The position numbers and the translations under genes are program-made. Shown piece after piece: positions 1 through 10,600 of a stretch of 64,000 nucleotides of DNA; the stretch's first letter is position 1; every line of letters begins with the position of its first letter. This DNA is from Zobellia amurskyensis (lineage in GTDB: Bacteria > Bacteroidota > Bacteroidia > Flavobacteriales > Flavobacteriaceae), in assembly GCF_009725985.1 (NCBI RefSeq), contig NZ_RCNR01000003.1, positions 124,001-188,000 on the forward strand, written 5' to 3'. The notes beneath the pieces were generated by a model that saw only the letters and a program-made list of their open reading frames with translations, ran no database searches and was not told where the DNA came from.

Positions 1-303
1 GAAAATGAAGGTAAAGGATTAACGGTTGTAAAAGATGCTGGTACTGTTTATGCCGTATCTGTAAGTGGTCCAAAAATGTATGAATCTGAAAATCAAGAAT
101 GGATGGTGAGAAGAGGGGAGTATACTCAACTTTTTCAGATTATTACAGTTTCTGAGGATACCATAACCTATGGTGCATATACACCAATAGGTACGCTTTA
201 TGATGCATTCGAAATAGTCAAAAAGAACGGTAAAAAGAAACTGATAAACAAGGTGCCCAACAGCCCGGATAGGTTGAAAAAGTATTTTGTAGAGCCTGAG
301 TAG
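1..303 (+). CDS. C-terminal fragment of a probable secreted metallophosphoesterase
   Basis: The reading frame is open from base 1 to a TAG at 301-303, so this is the last 100 residues of a gene that starts outside the window. The tail carries the phrases VYAVSVSGPKMYE, TQLFQIITV and LYDAFEIVKKNGKK. I associate these with the C-terminal beta-sandwich of calcineurin-like metallophosphoesterases (purple acid phosphatase type) of Bacteroidota. No metal-binding motif lies in the visible part, so the family call rests on recalled similarity of the tail only. An internal ATG at 76 is not a credible start, because the frame continues upstream with the same composition. It converges with the minus-strand gene at 428-1627. 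Confidence 0.5.
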   Translation, partial: ENEGKGLTVVKDAGTVYAVSVSGPKMYESENQEWMVRRGEYTQLFQIITVSEDTITYGAYTPIGTLYDAFEIVKKNGKKKLINKVPNSPDRLKKYFVEPE

Positions 304-427
304 TTATAGGTCTGTGTAATTAATAGCAAAGAATAAATTGTCCTGAAAATATTGTTTATTCAAGATTACTTACGTCTTTTTAAATGGTGTTCCGAATTGT
401 CTTTGTTGAAATTATAAAAGACATAAC

Positions 428-1627
428 TTATTGCAAATTGTCAAAGTCAAACGAATAAATATTACCCAGATCATCAGAAAAAAATATAAATTTAACTTCA
501 TTTTCCTTAAAACTGGCCTTGCTTGTAGTAGCATCACCGTTTTTACCATTTATCTTGGTTTTTAATTGAACAAGCTCCTTGAACTGCCAGCGACCTTTTT
601 TTGAGATTATTTCATTTACGGATAGGTAGTACCGGTTATTCTTTTTGTTTTTTACTGAATGGATTTCAAATATCCTTCCGGATTGAACATGATTAATAAT
701 GGGGCGGCTCGGGCTCATTTCTGAGTTAAGAGGTTCGTAAGGAATGTTGGTCCATTTACCTTTTTTGTCTCTTAATCTTAATACAAATTGAGGTTGATTT
801 ATTTTGTCAACACTATTCTTGGTTACTAAAGCAAGTACACCATTTTTGAATACTGTAGCATTTATATGATCATCAGCATTATTGTTTCCTTTCTGTATAA
901 TTATAGGTGCTGACCAGTTATTAATAGCATCGCCATCATAATGAATCACCTCATTAATGGTTTCTGTATTTTGATTTGACCAGATTACCGAGACTTGTTT
1001 TTTTAGACTGACAATCAAAGAAATATCATCTGCATTAATGTCATCAGTAATTGTAATTGGGCTGGACCAATCTTTACCATTAAAAGAATGCCAAACCATG
1101 ATTTTTTCATTCATGTCTGCACAAACCCAAAATTGGCCTTTTGAATCTTGGGTAAGGGTTGCAGTTTCAATAGAATTGCATTCTTTTGGAATGGGCAGAT
1201 TAGCCTTCCATAGATGTTCATAGGTCTCTTGCTCCTGAGAATAGGTTATCCGTACTGTGCTTAAAGCACATTCACTAACTAGTACAATATACGCATCATC
1301 GTCTTTAATCCATACATCAGCTCGATTAGGTAGATTATGCCATGCTCTATTGATAGTGGAATGGCTCGTCCATCCTAAAGTGTCTTTTTTTAAAAGCTTA
1401 GGGCCATCTTTGTCACCTACTACTATCCATTGCCCATAATCGTTTGTCCATGATTTAGATTGGGGCTTATCGGCTGTAGAATCACTATAATTAACTTTGA
1501 ATATAGGGGTTAAATATATTTCAGGTGTTTTCTTTTTTTGAGAATACAGTCCGGTACAACAAAGGAATACACATAAAAGGAATGAAAATAGAGGCGAATT
1601 TTTTTTTGAGTTTGGTCTGCTGGTCAT
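428..1627 (-). CDS. Secreted beta-propeller (sialidase/BNR-like) protein of unknown function
   Basis: A 399-residue protein with an N-terminal signal peptide (hydrophobic stretch at about residues 13-27, ending LYSQ). The body has repeated short strands of the type DxxGxxWVCAD, WHSFNGKDWSSP and NNWSAPIIIQKG. Asp/Gly/Trp turns like these are typical of BNR or sialidase-like six-bladed propellers. The classical sialidase arginine triad could not be assigned, so an enzymatic role is not claimed. The gene lies next to the FG-GAP protein on the same strand, 205 bases downstream of its stop. It may be an exported glycan-binding or glycan-processing partner of the polysaccharide locus that follows. 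Confidence 0.6.
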   Translation of the reverse strand: MTSRPNSKKNSPLFSFLLCVFLCCTGLYSQKKKTPEIYLTPIFKVNYSDSTADKPQSKSWTNDYGQWIVVGDKDGPKLLKKDTLGWTSHSTINRAWHNLPNRADVWIKDDDAYIVLVSECALSTVRITYSQEQETYEHLWKANLPIPKECNSIETATLTQDSKGQFWVCADMNEKIMVWHSFNGKDWSSPITITDDINADDISLIVSLKKQVSVIWSNQNTETINEVIHYDGDAINNWSAPIIIQKGNNNADDHINATVFKNGVLALVTKNSVDKINQPQFVLRLRDKKGKWTNIPYEPLNSEMSPSRPIINHVQSGRIFEIHSVKNKKNNRYYLSVNEIISKKGRWQFKELVQLKTKINGKNGDATTSKASFKENEVKFIFFSDDLGNIYSFDFDNLQ

Positions 1628-1832
1628 TTGATGTGAAATTTATTTATTGACCTGAGTCAACTCAATGGAAGAGGGATTTCTTTAATTTAAAAGAAGTTAT
1701 GTAACTAAATTGATTATATAAATGAGAATTTCGAATCTATTATTATTCTATGTTTGAATTAATTTTTATTGTTAAGTGCAACATCCTATTTAAAGGTTGG
1801 TTAGATTGTGCGTTTAGGTATAATCCTAAAAA

Positions 1833-3812
1833 CTAATTGTTTTTCCAATAGTAGAAATAACCATCTTCGGCACCAATTAGCAAATCTGGTTTTCCTTCGT
1901 TATCCCAGTTTACTAATGTAGGACTTGTAGTATGGCCGGCTAGTTTTTTGTTGGATAGATCACCTTTGAAATTAAAGTTTACCATTTTTGATTCAGAATC
2001 TTTACCTACATTTTCTAGAAGAGCAGCATTAATACCATTAATCAAAATATCTATATCCCCATCTTTATCCCAATCGCCAAAAGCTAATTTTCGTCTACCA
2101 CTAGCACCATATTTTTGTTCATTGAGCCTCAATGGTCCATTTGATTTACTTACAAATTTATTTTTGCGATCAAACGTTCCGTTCCCAGAACTGAAAATTC
2201 GTTGCCCTGGTTTCAGTAAAAGTTCATTTTTGTTATAATACCTTTCGTAGAAACTCAAGTATCCTTCCGTATCTAACGAAATCAAATCCATTAAACCATC
2301 TTTATTCCAATCTATGGCTGTAGGAGTGGTCCGCCATTGGGTAGCTAGAGTGTTTGGCTCAGGGTCCCACCAGTACCACTCCGGTTTCGGTGGGTTACTT
2401 TCCCATTGTACCTGAATAGATTTTTCAGCTCCGAGTTTAGGATTTCCTTTGGTGCCTATATTTTCATACCACACAACTTTGCCCCATACAGAATTTAAAA
2501 TTATATCTTTTAAACCATCATTGTTCCAATCTTCTACCGTCAAAGTTGTATAACCCCATTTAGCTTCGCAGGGTCCTTGAATGCTGCCGTTTTCACCAGC
2601 TTGAATTCGGATTGTTTCGTTATCAGCCGTTAATAGTTTTGGAGCATCCCATTTTGGAGTATCCTTTCCGTCTAGGTTTTCAATAAATGCAATATACCCT
2701 GCAGAATTCCCACATATAAGATCCTCATCACCATCATCGTCCCAGTCTGTGCTAAAAGGGGTGGCCAGAGCACCAAATTTTACATGTTCTGCTTTCTGCT
2801 GAAAGTATTTTGGATTATTGAAAACTGGCATATTTTTTCTGGTTTTTCCTGTATTTTCAACAAAAGCTACACGACCGTCTTCATCACCAACAATTAAATC
2901 TATATCGCCATCTTTGTCCCAGTCCAAAGAAACGGGCAGTATCATTTCTAGGTCCATAGCTATAATTCCGGTGTTGTTTTCCAAATATCTGCCCTTTTCA
3001 TATTTTGGTCTTTCTCGTGTACCTATATTTTCGAACCACGTAAACTTGTCCATAAATTCACCACAAATAATGTCCAAATCTCCATCATTATCATAATCAT
3101 CAAAGTTTGGGGTAGGAGCACCGTAAACATCAATAGGTTCTCCACCGGCTAGAATTTTATCTTTTAACTCGTATGTGCCGTTTACGTTTTCTATTAAATA
3201 TACGTAACCGTGAAGTGGTCCGTTGGTCCAAACGCCATTTTCATCAAATGCATTATCCCATCCATAATCTTCACCATCCTGAATTCCAACAATTATATCT
3301 AGGTCGCCATCATTCTCATAATCGACATATTTCCATTGATTAAATCGAATTTTATTATGGAGTTTTTCAAAAGCATCTTTAGGAAATAATACTTTGGGTT
3401 TATCTGCGAAAGTATTTTTGAAATCTTTTAACTCCTCTCCAGGTCTCAAAAAACGAGGTTCTCCATTAACGTATGATACTTGGATATGCTTTACAGGGTC
3501 ATCACTAACTTTAATAGGTGGAGCAAATACCGGGAAGGAACCGCCACTTGTGTTTTCAAAAAAGAATATTCCGTTAAAAGGTACATCATTGCAAGAAACC
3601 AATAAATCATAATCTCCGTCATTATCATAATCCATGGGTAATGGTGAGGCCCATAAACCAACCCCTAAATCTACTTCTAGGCCAGGGTTGTTATATGCTA
3701 ATCTTTCAAATTTTGGCGAATTATTAGATGTTTTTACTTTGGCTCTATCACTTATACCGTAAACTAGAACTAAGAATAATAAAATTAAAAAAAGTGGCTT
3801 GCTCAAAGTCAT
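1833..3812 (-). CDS. Secreted FG-GAP/VCBS repeat propeller protein
   Basis: A 659-residue exported protein with a short signal sequence (hydrophobic residues about 6-20). It has at least seven repeats of the calcium-loop type DxDxDGDxDLIxG, for example DYDNDGDYDLLVS, DYENDGDLDIIVG, DWDKDGDIDLIVGDEDG and DWNNDGLKDIILNS, each followed by a strand such as GxVxFxEN. These are the hallmarks of FG-GAP/VCBS beta-propellers, as in integrin-like and some polysaccharide-lyase-associated proteins. No separate catalytic domain is visible; the repeats fill almost the whole chain. Its likely place is the periplasm or cell surface, binding ligand or calcium. It is divergent from the 733-residue gene starting at 4108. 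Confidence 0.75.
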   Translation of the reverse strand: MTLSKPLFLILLFLVLVYGISDRAKVKTSNNSPKFERLAYNNPGLEVDLGVGLWASPLPMDYDNDGDYDLLVSCNDVPFNGIFFFENTSGGSFPVFAPPIKVSDDPVKHIQVSYVNGEPRFLRPGEELKDFKNTFADKPKVLFPKDAFEKLHNKIRFNQWKYVDYENDGDLDIIVGIQDGEDYGWDNAFDENGVWTNGPLHGYVYLIENVNGTYELKDKILAGGEPIDVYGAPTPNFDDYDNDGDLDIICGEFMDKFTWFENIGTRERPKYEKGRYLENNTGIIAMDLEMILPVSLDWDKDGDIDLIVGDEDGRVAFVENTGKTRKNMPVFNNPKYFQQKAEHVKFGALATPFSTDWDDDGDEDLICGNSAGYIAFIENLDGKDTPKWDAPKLLTADNETIRIQAGENGSIQGPCEAKWGYTTLTVEDWNNDGLKDIILNSVWGKVVWYENIGTKGNPKLGAEKSIQVQWESNPPKPEWYWWDPEPNTLATQWRTTPTAIDWNKDGLMDLISLDTEGYLSFYERYYNKNELLLKPGQRIFSSGNGTFDRKNKFVSKSNGPLRLNEQKYGASGRRKLAFGDWDKDGDIDILINGINAALLENVGKDSESKMVNFNFKGDLSNKKLAGHTTSPTLVNWDNEGKPDLLIGAEDGYFYYWKNN

Positions 3813-4107
3813 GATTTACAAATTCAGATTTGAATAAAAATAGTGATGTTTGCCATATACGACATCATGATTCTTGATAATTTTCTATGGAAATTTAACC
3901 TTTATGAGAGATTTTAATTTTTGATATAGATAAGTATATTTTTCAGTAATGTCTAAAAATAGTATAATTAGTAACTGATTACGGATTTTTCTTATAAAGA
4001 GTAATTATTTGGGTATAGGTTAATATTTAATGTATTTTAATCAATAATGATGAAACAAGCCCTGTGGTATATAGCTAATTTTATGAGCTGATTTAATTCT
4101 GGTAATT

Positions 4108-6309
4108 ATGAGAAAACTAATAGTTGTTGTGGGTCTTATTTTTTCAATTGTTGTACATGCGCAACAGTATACGGATGTACCATACCTTCAAGATTATGCT
4201 GTAAAATTTGAATTAGGGGAGGGGGTTAAGGGTGCCAACTTAGTACAAGCAAAAAGTGATCGAAATTTAGCAATAAAAATACTTTCTACTGAAGGGCTTT
4301 TAAATGCATTCGAAAATGAATTGTCTCCAGATTTACAGTATAGGCCGTTAACGGATATGAAATTAATAGGACTTGATAGTTATCAAAATCAATTTATTTA
4401 CTTAACAGATACCTTTGTATTAAGTAATGCATGGGCAGGAACTTTTGAAGTGGAACATGGTATGCAAAAACCAACACATTTTGAAATGGGTTCGGATTTC
4501 ACGGTTTTAGTGTCAACATCAAGTACTCTAAAATTAATTGATAAAAAAGGGCAAATAATTTGGGAAACCAATCAAGACGGATTAAGTCCTATTATGTTAA
4601 AATACGATAGCAATAAGAATCGTTTCTTATTATTAAGTTCAGATGCTATTTACGAGATTACATTGGCAAAACCGGAGTTAAAGAAAATTTATTCCGGTAG
4701 GGACCTTACCGCTTTTGCTTTATTTAAGAATGAAATTGTAGTAGGTACGCGTAATGGTGTTATTACCTTGGCCATAAATTCTTTAACACAAAGTGAAATC
4801 AACCAAAAATTACCTTGGACTGAGATTACCAGTGTAGAAAATATTAATGAGGAGCTGTGGTTCGGGTCTACAAAAGGGGCGTTTAAACTCCGTGAAGATG
4901 GGAAATATGATTACTATGCATCAAAACGTTGGTTGGTTGATGACGAGGTGGTTGCTATTGCTGAAGGTCCTAATAAGAGCATATTGATTACTACAAAAAC
5001 AGGCTTGTCGCAAATAAATTTTGTTTCGATGACGCTAGCTGAAAAAGCAGCATATTTTCAAAAAATTCAACGTTTGCGTCATATTAGATACGGTTTAACT
5101 GCTAATCTTGAATTGAAAATACCCGGAGATCTAACAAGTGGTTACTATCACGATACGGATAATGATGGTTTATGGACATCCATGTATTTGGCTGGGGAAT
5201 TGTATCGTTATGCGGTAACTAAGGATGAAGATGCCAAACAAAATGCATATGAAGCTTTTGAAGCTATGGAGAGGCTAACGGCTATTACTCCTATGCACGG
5301 TTTTCCGGCAAGGTCATTTGAACGAGATGGTTATGAAGTTGGGCTACATGCCAATGGATTTTCAGGAGAATGGTATAAAAAGCATGTTGCAGAAAACGGA
5401 AGAATTTGGCGATTGACAGATGATGAAAAGTGGCGGTGGAAATCTACGACAAGTAGTGATGAAACATGTGGGCATTTCTATGTTCATGCTCTTTTTGCGG
5501 AATTGGCACCTGACCAAGAATGGAAAGACCGCGCCATTCATCAAATAAAAATTCAGATGGACCACATAATGGATAATAATTGGTATTTGGTTGACTGGAA
5601 CGGAGAACCAACGGCATGGGGAAAGTGGAATCCTAAATATGTGAATAGTTTTCCAATAAATGTGGGTGATAGAAGATTAAATTCTACACTTATTCTTTCT
5701 TTTTTACAAACAACGTATCACTTTACAAAAGATGAGAAATATAAGAAGGCAGCTCTCAAATTAATTAAAAGATATGGTTATGATGAAAATGCAAATCGGC
5801 CGGCAACAACAATTGGATTTGTTGAAGGGCAAGATTTGAGCGATCGCTGGAATCATTCTGATGATGAAATGTATTTTTTGACTATACCTAGTTTCGTTAA
5901 TTATTCATTTACCGAAGAGCAACGAAAAAATCACTTTGAGGCAGTAAAGAGTCATTGGGATATTGAACGTTCGGAGAAAAACCCATTATGGAACTATTTG
6001 TTTGCATTAACCGGAGGTGAAAATATTGACAGTGAGGAATCTGCTTGGAATTTACGTGAATTCCCTATGGATTTGATTGATTGGAAAATTGATAATAGTC
6101 ATCGTAAAGATTTAACTAAAATTGAACCTAATTTTAGGAGTCAAACGTATTCTGAAGTATTACCTGGTGATGAGCGTGTACTGCATAAGCATAACGGGGC
6201 CTACAGAAATAACGGTGGGAATGCTACGCAAGAATACGCACCTTATATATATCTGTTGCCTTATTGGGCAGGCCGTTATGCAGAAGCCATTAGTGCTCCA
6301 AAACAATGA
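4108..6309 (+). CDS. Secreted two-domain protein: N-terminal propeller plus helical-barrel domain, possible glycosidase
   Basis: The 733-residue product starts with a signal peptide (MRKLIVVVGLIF..VHAQ). Residues about 25-310 contain short repeats such as ILVGTRNGVITL, LWFGSTKGAFKL and ILITTKTGLSQI, like the regulator-propeller blades of HTCS sensors. Residues about 330-725 are helix-rich with conserved-looking patches GYYHDTDNDGLWTSMYLAG, HGFPARSF, HFYVHALFAE and GDRRLNSTL. This pattern fits an (alpha/alpha)6 barrel of the kind found in unsaturated-glycuronyl hydrolases and related glycosidases. I could not assign a named family or catalytic residues. It is followed after 51 bases by the GDPD-type lipoprotein, so the two are probably co-transcribed. 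Confidence 0.6.
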   Translation: MRKLIVVVGLIFSIVVHAQQYTDVPYLQDYAVKFELGEGVKGANLVQAKSDRNLAIKILSTEGLLNAFENELSPDLQYRPLTDMKLIGLDSYQNQFIYLTDTFVLSNAWAGTFEVEHGMQKPTHFEMGSDFTVLVSTSSTLKLIDKKGQIIWETNQDGLSPIMLKYDSNKNRFLLLSSDAIYEITLAKPELKKIYSGRDLTAFALFKNEIVVGTRNGVITLAINSLTQSEINQKLPWTEITSVENINEELWFGSTKGAFKLREDGKYDYYASKRWLVDDEVVAIAEGPNKSILITTKTGLSQINFVSMTLAEKAAYFQKIQRLRHIRYGLTANLELKIPGDLTSGYYHDTDNDGLWTSMYLAGELYRYAVTKDEDAKQNAYEAFEAMERLTAITPMHGFPARSFERDGYEVGLHANGFSGEWYKKHVAENGRIWRLTDDEKWRWKSTTSSDETCGHFYVHALFAELAPDQEWKDRAIHQIKIQMDHIMDNNWYLVDWNGEPTAWGKWNPKYVNSFPINVGDRRLNSTLILSFLQTTYHFTKDEKYKKAALKLIKRYGYDENANRPATTIGFVEGQDLSDRWNHSDDEMYFLTIPSFVNYSFTEEQRKNHFEAVKSHWDIERSEKNPLWNYLFALTGGENIDSEESAWNLREFPMDLIDWKIDNSHRKDLTKIEPNFRSQTYSEVLPGDERVLHKHNGAYRNNGGNATQEYAPYIYLLPYWAGRYAEAISAPKQ

Positions 6310-6360
6310 ACTAATCAATCGTAGAAAAGAGTAATACACCATCAATAAACTAATTTAATA

Positions 6361-7221
6361 ATGAAAAATATTAAGTACTTAATTCTTTTTGTATCTGTAT
6401 TTGTTGCCTCATGTGCAAGCTTAAAAAGCAAAACAGACCTTAATGAAGTATTAGGTGAATTTAACTCTCCTAATTCAAATACGGTTCTTGTAGCAGCACA
6501 TAGGGGAGCACATATGGGCAATTTTGAAAACTCTATTGCCTCGGCAAAACAGGCTATAAAATTAGGTGTTGATATTATTGAGATTGATGTTAAAACTACA
6601 AAAGACGGGCATTTAATTTTAATGCATGATTCAAGTATTGACCGAACAACTACTGGAAATGGGAAGGTTGAAGAGTTAACATTGGCAGAAATCAGAAAAT
6701 ATAAGCTTAAAGCACCTTATGGAAGAATAAGTGAAGAAACCGTGCCAACTTTTGAAGAATTTTTAAAAGTGACCAAAGGAAAAATAATGATTGATGTTGA
6801 CATGAAAACTGATAATGTTAAAGGCATTTTAAAAGAGGTTCATGCACTTGGAATAGAGAAAGAGGTATTCTATTTTGATAATGACTATGATCAATTAGAT
6901 TTAATTATGGAGCTTGACAAGTCGGCACAGCTTATGCCTAGGGCTTATTCGTTGCAAATGGCAGATTCGGCCGTTGTTAAATTTGCTCCGCCCGTTGTAC
7001 ATATTGATTCAAAATTCAATACAAAAGCGGTTGGGGATTTATTAAAAAAGAATAACTCAAGAATTTGGATAAATACATTGGGAGAAAAAGATGCTCTTAT
7101 ACGTTATGGAAAAGGTGAGGGTGTTATTCAGGAACTCATAAAACACGGAGTTAACATAATTCAGACGGATGAACCCGAAATGTTGTTAGAGCTTTTAAGA
7201 AATAAAGGGCTACATCAATAA
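6361..7221 (+). CDS. Glycerophosphodiester phosphodiesterase family lipoprotein
   Basis: A 286-residue lipoprotein (lipobox VASC, Cys18) with a full GDPD TIM-barrel. AAHRGAH holds the His47-Arg48 pair, DIIEIDVKTTKDG the metal-binding Glu74 and Asp76, and LMHD the second catalytic His89. The C-terminal strand IIQTDEP is also typical. The family hydrolyses glycerophosphodiesters to glycerol-3-phosphate and an alcohol using a divalent metal. Within a sugar locus the true substrate may instead be a phospho-substituted glycan, which is inference. It sits downstream of the 733-residue protein and upstream of a strong terminator at about 7267-7309. Confidence 0.88.
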   Translation: MKNIKYLILFVSVFVASCASLKSKTDLNEVLGEFNSPNSNTVLVAAHRGAHMGNFENSIASAKQAIKLGVDIIEIDVKTTKDGHLILMHDSSIDRTTTGNGKVEELTLAEIRKYKLKAPYGRISEETVPTFEEFLKVTKGKIMIDVDMKTDNVKGILKEVHALGIEKEVFYFDNDYDQLDLIMELDKSAQLMPRAYSLQMADSAVVKFAPPVVHIDSKFNTKAVGDLLKKNNSRIWINTLGEKDALIRYGKGEGVIQELIKHGVNIIQTDEPEMLLELLRNKGLHQ

Positions 7222-7266
7222 TTGTAAAACTATTGTTTTTTCTGAGAATTGAACTTGTCATAATAA

Positions 7267-7309
7267 TTAAAAGAAAGCCTCAAATCATTGATTTGAGGCT
7301 TTCTTTTAA
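7267..7309 (+). terminator. Rho-independent terminator after the GDPD gene
   Basis: A perfect 19-bp stem (left arm 7267-7285, right arm 7291-7309) with a five-base spacer lies 45 bases after the GDPD stop. The right arm ends in TTCTTTT. It separates the 4108-7221 unit from the HTCS gene. Because both arms are A/T-rich outside, it could also work in the opposite direction. Confidence 0.8.
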
Positions 7310-7643
7310 GAATATAACTTACCATAAAATTAGGTAGCACATGATTAATTTATCATCCCAATAACCATACATCTTCACAGCGGGTATACTTCTATTTTTA
7401 TTTTAAAGTAATTTTAAAAGATTGGGGATTAAGGAGCTTTTCACTTTTATTGTCAATTTTTGAAAACCCTGGTAATTTCTGCATTCCAGACGAATTGAAG
7501 TATAAATCATTACTTATACCTGAATTAACATATACAAATAGTTACAAAGGAAGGTTTTTTATTAACTTAACTTTTTTTCGGATAAAGGTGCCTAGCCTTA
7601 ATTCGGTTAACGGTTTTATAATATGCAGGGGACACTTGTTTCT
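7310..7643. other. Intergenic region upstream of the HTCS gene
   Basis: About 330 bases of AT-rich DNA between the terminator and the HTCS start. A short open frame at 7450-7680 overlaps the HTCS start in another frame and has no recognisable features, so it is treated as chance. It presumably holds the HTCS promoter, but no clear TTG/TAnnTTTG pair was found by eye. Confidence 0.4.
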
Positions 7644-10600
7644 ATGGGGAAAAGACTATTATTTTATATATGCTTCATAATCATACTAAGCTGGCAAGTT
7701 ACAGCTCAAGATGAAAAACAGAATTTAGATTTTTATAAGATTAAAGATGGTATTTCTCAGGTAGGAGTACATACCATTGCTCAAGATAACAACGGATTTA
7801 TCTGGATAGGTACCCATGGGGCTGGAGTTTATCGTTATGATGGAATGGATTATGTCTCCTACAGGCCTAAGGATATTAATCATAAGACACTGAACAGCAG
7901 TTTTGTTTATTGTACTTTTTTAGATAAACGCAACAGACTATGGGCAGGAACGAATATTGGCCTTGCGCTCTATGATAGGGAGAATGATGAGTTTCGCCAT
8001 ATTCCATTAGTTTCTAAAGAAAACTTAGAATACGGTAATGTAGGTATCATAAGTTTGCAAGGAGATGGTAAGGGTAACCTGTTTATGGGAACCGGTGAAC
8101 AAGGGGTATATGTAATGGACTTAGATACCTTAACAATTGAAGAGCTATCTTTTAACAATCCTAATACTGACACCTATCTCGCGGTTAATGAAATTAAGAT
8201 AACCGATTCAGGAGTAATTTATGCGGCTACCAGTGGCGGCCTTTTAGAAGTCGACCCTAGGAATAAGCGTGTAGACTTTGCTTTGTTCAGAGATGGAAAT
8301 GAAGCGAGGACCATTGCCGCGGGTATACAGTCTTTGTTTATTGACTCGGATAACACCATTTGGGCGGGCTCTATTTCTAATGGAGTTTATCGCGTACAAT
8401 TGCCTAGTAATAGCCAGACGCCTACCGTAGAGAATTTTAAGGTTACTTCAAATAATATTTTCGCTATTGTAGAGACGCCTTACGATGAAATTTTGCTTGG
8501 GACAGAGAATGATGGACTTTATAATCTTAATAAAAATGGAGAGATAATTCATCATTACCTCTTTGATAAAAATGACGAGAAAAGTATTTTATCCAATTCT
8601 GTTTGGTCTCTGTATGTAGACGAGGACGAAAGAATATGGATGGGTTTCTATAATAGGGGCGTAGTCGTTCACGATAAATTCCATAATAAATTCAGTGAAA
8701 TCCAAAGTATCTACAATAAGTCCAATTCATTACAGATTAGCTCGGTTACATCAATTATTGGAGATGATGAGGGAAAATTATGGATAGGAATGGATGGTGG
8801 GGGCATTGATGTATTGGATAAATCAACAAATCATTTCATACACATCAACACGGGTGTTCGTTCGGAATATACAGGCTTGACGAGTGATTATATTCAGTCT
8901 TTGTTCATTGATAGCCATCAAAATATTTGGGTAGGTAGTTGGGATAAAGGTCTTTTTTTTCTTAAAAAAGGAACTAAAAAATTTATCAACTATAAGTTTC
9001 CTATAGTTAGAAATAGAAAAGGTAGCAGTGCCATAATGACCTTTGCCGAAGACGCTACAGGTAAAGTTTGGATAGGAACATTTAACCAAGGTTTGTATTC
9101 GTTTCAACTCTATGATAAAAAGGAAACCCATATAAATTCCTCATCGTTTGAATTTCATGATTTAGCAGGTGAATATATTAATAAGGTTGAGGTGGATGCA
9201 CAAAATACAATTTGGGTAGCAACAACAAATGGTCTATTTAAATTGGAGAAAGAGGAAGACCGTTCGTATAAAACGGTATATATGAACGATTATATATCTG
9301 CGGATAAGACCATAAGCCTAACGTACTATGATATTGTATCGTTATATGCAGCAGATGATAATATCTTATGGGCAGGTACTAGGGGTATTGGGCTATTGCG
9401 GTTTGATACTCAAGATAACTCCGCTACCTGGTATAATAATTCTAATGGCTTAAGTATGCCTAATATAATAGGAATTGTAGGAGATTCTAATGGTAATCTG
9501 TGGCTAGACGGTAATTCGGGCTTGATTTTGTTTGATGTTGAAGCAAATGAATTTACCAAGTTTACGAAAAATGATGGTCTCGTTTCCAATGACTATAATA
9601 AGAACGCAGTATATAAGGATAACGACGGAAAATTATATTTTGGGGGTACAGAGGGAATCGATTATTTCAATCCCAATAATATAAATATTTTGGAAACACC
9701 GCCTCAGGTCTATCTCAAAAACCTGAAGCTGTTTAATGAAACAGTACAACCTCTAGCCAAAGAATCTCCTTTGGAAAAAGTGCTTTCCCAAACAGATAGT
9801 ATTACGTTAAACAGTAAGCAGTCTGTATTTACTATAGAATATTCCGGAATAAATTATACAAGAGCCGAAGAAAACCAATATGCTTATTATTTGGACGGTT
9901 ACGAAACGGACTGGAATTTTGTTGATAAAGTAAGGAGTGCTACATATACCAATCTAGATGCGGGCCATTATATTTTTAAGGTAAAAGCGGCTAACAGTGA
10001 CGGGGTTTGGAGTAAAACCCCTAAGTCCCTTTATATAGAAGTGCTTCCCCCTTGGTGGAAGTCCAATTGGGCTATGCTTGTATATGTGCTTATAGTTCTG
10101 GCCTTGCTAGGACTCTTAAGACAGTTTGAGAAAAAACGGATTATAGATAAGCAACAGGTTGAAAACGAACGCCAAAAAAGGGTAAGGGAAGAGGAATTGC
10201 ACAAAGAGAGAATTCAATTTTTTACAAATGTAGCGCACGAGTTTAGTTCACCGCTTACTTTGATTCTAAACCCTATTAAAGATATTATTAGTGATACGGA
10301 TAACAGTTTTTCCAATAGACTTAAAGTCAAGCATGCAACTATATACAAGAACACGGAACGTTTAATTCGTTTAATTAATGAGTTGCTTGACTTTAGTAAG
10401 CTGGAATCCGATAAAATTAAAATTCACGCCAGTAATCTAAATGTTGTACCATTTGTAAAAGGAGTTGTAGACCATTTTAAAGAAGAAGCATTTTCAAATC
10501 ATATTGATTTAAAGGTGAATTCCAACAAGGACGTTATAAGAATCTGGGCAGATGAAGGTATGCTAGAGAAGATAATTTTCAATTTGCTATCTAACGCTTT

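Noticed and set aside
7450-7680. A 76-codon open frame before the HTCS gene
   Set aside because: It overlaps the HTCS start, has no recognisable signal or domain and a composition like intergenic DNA.
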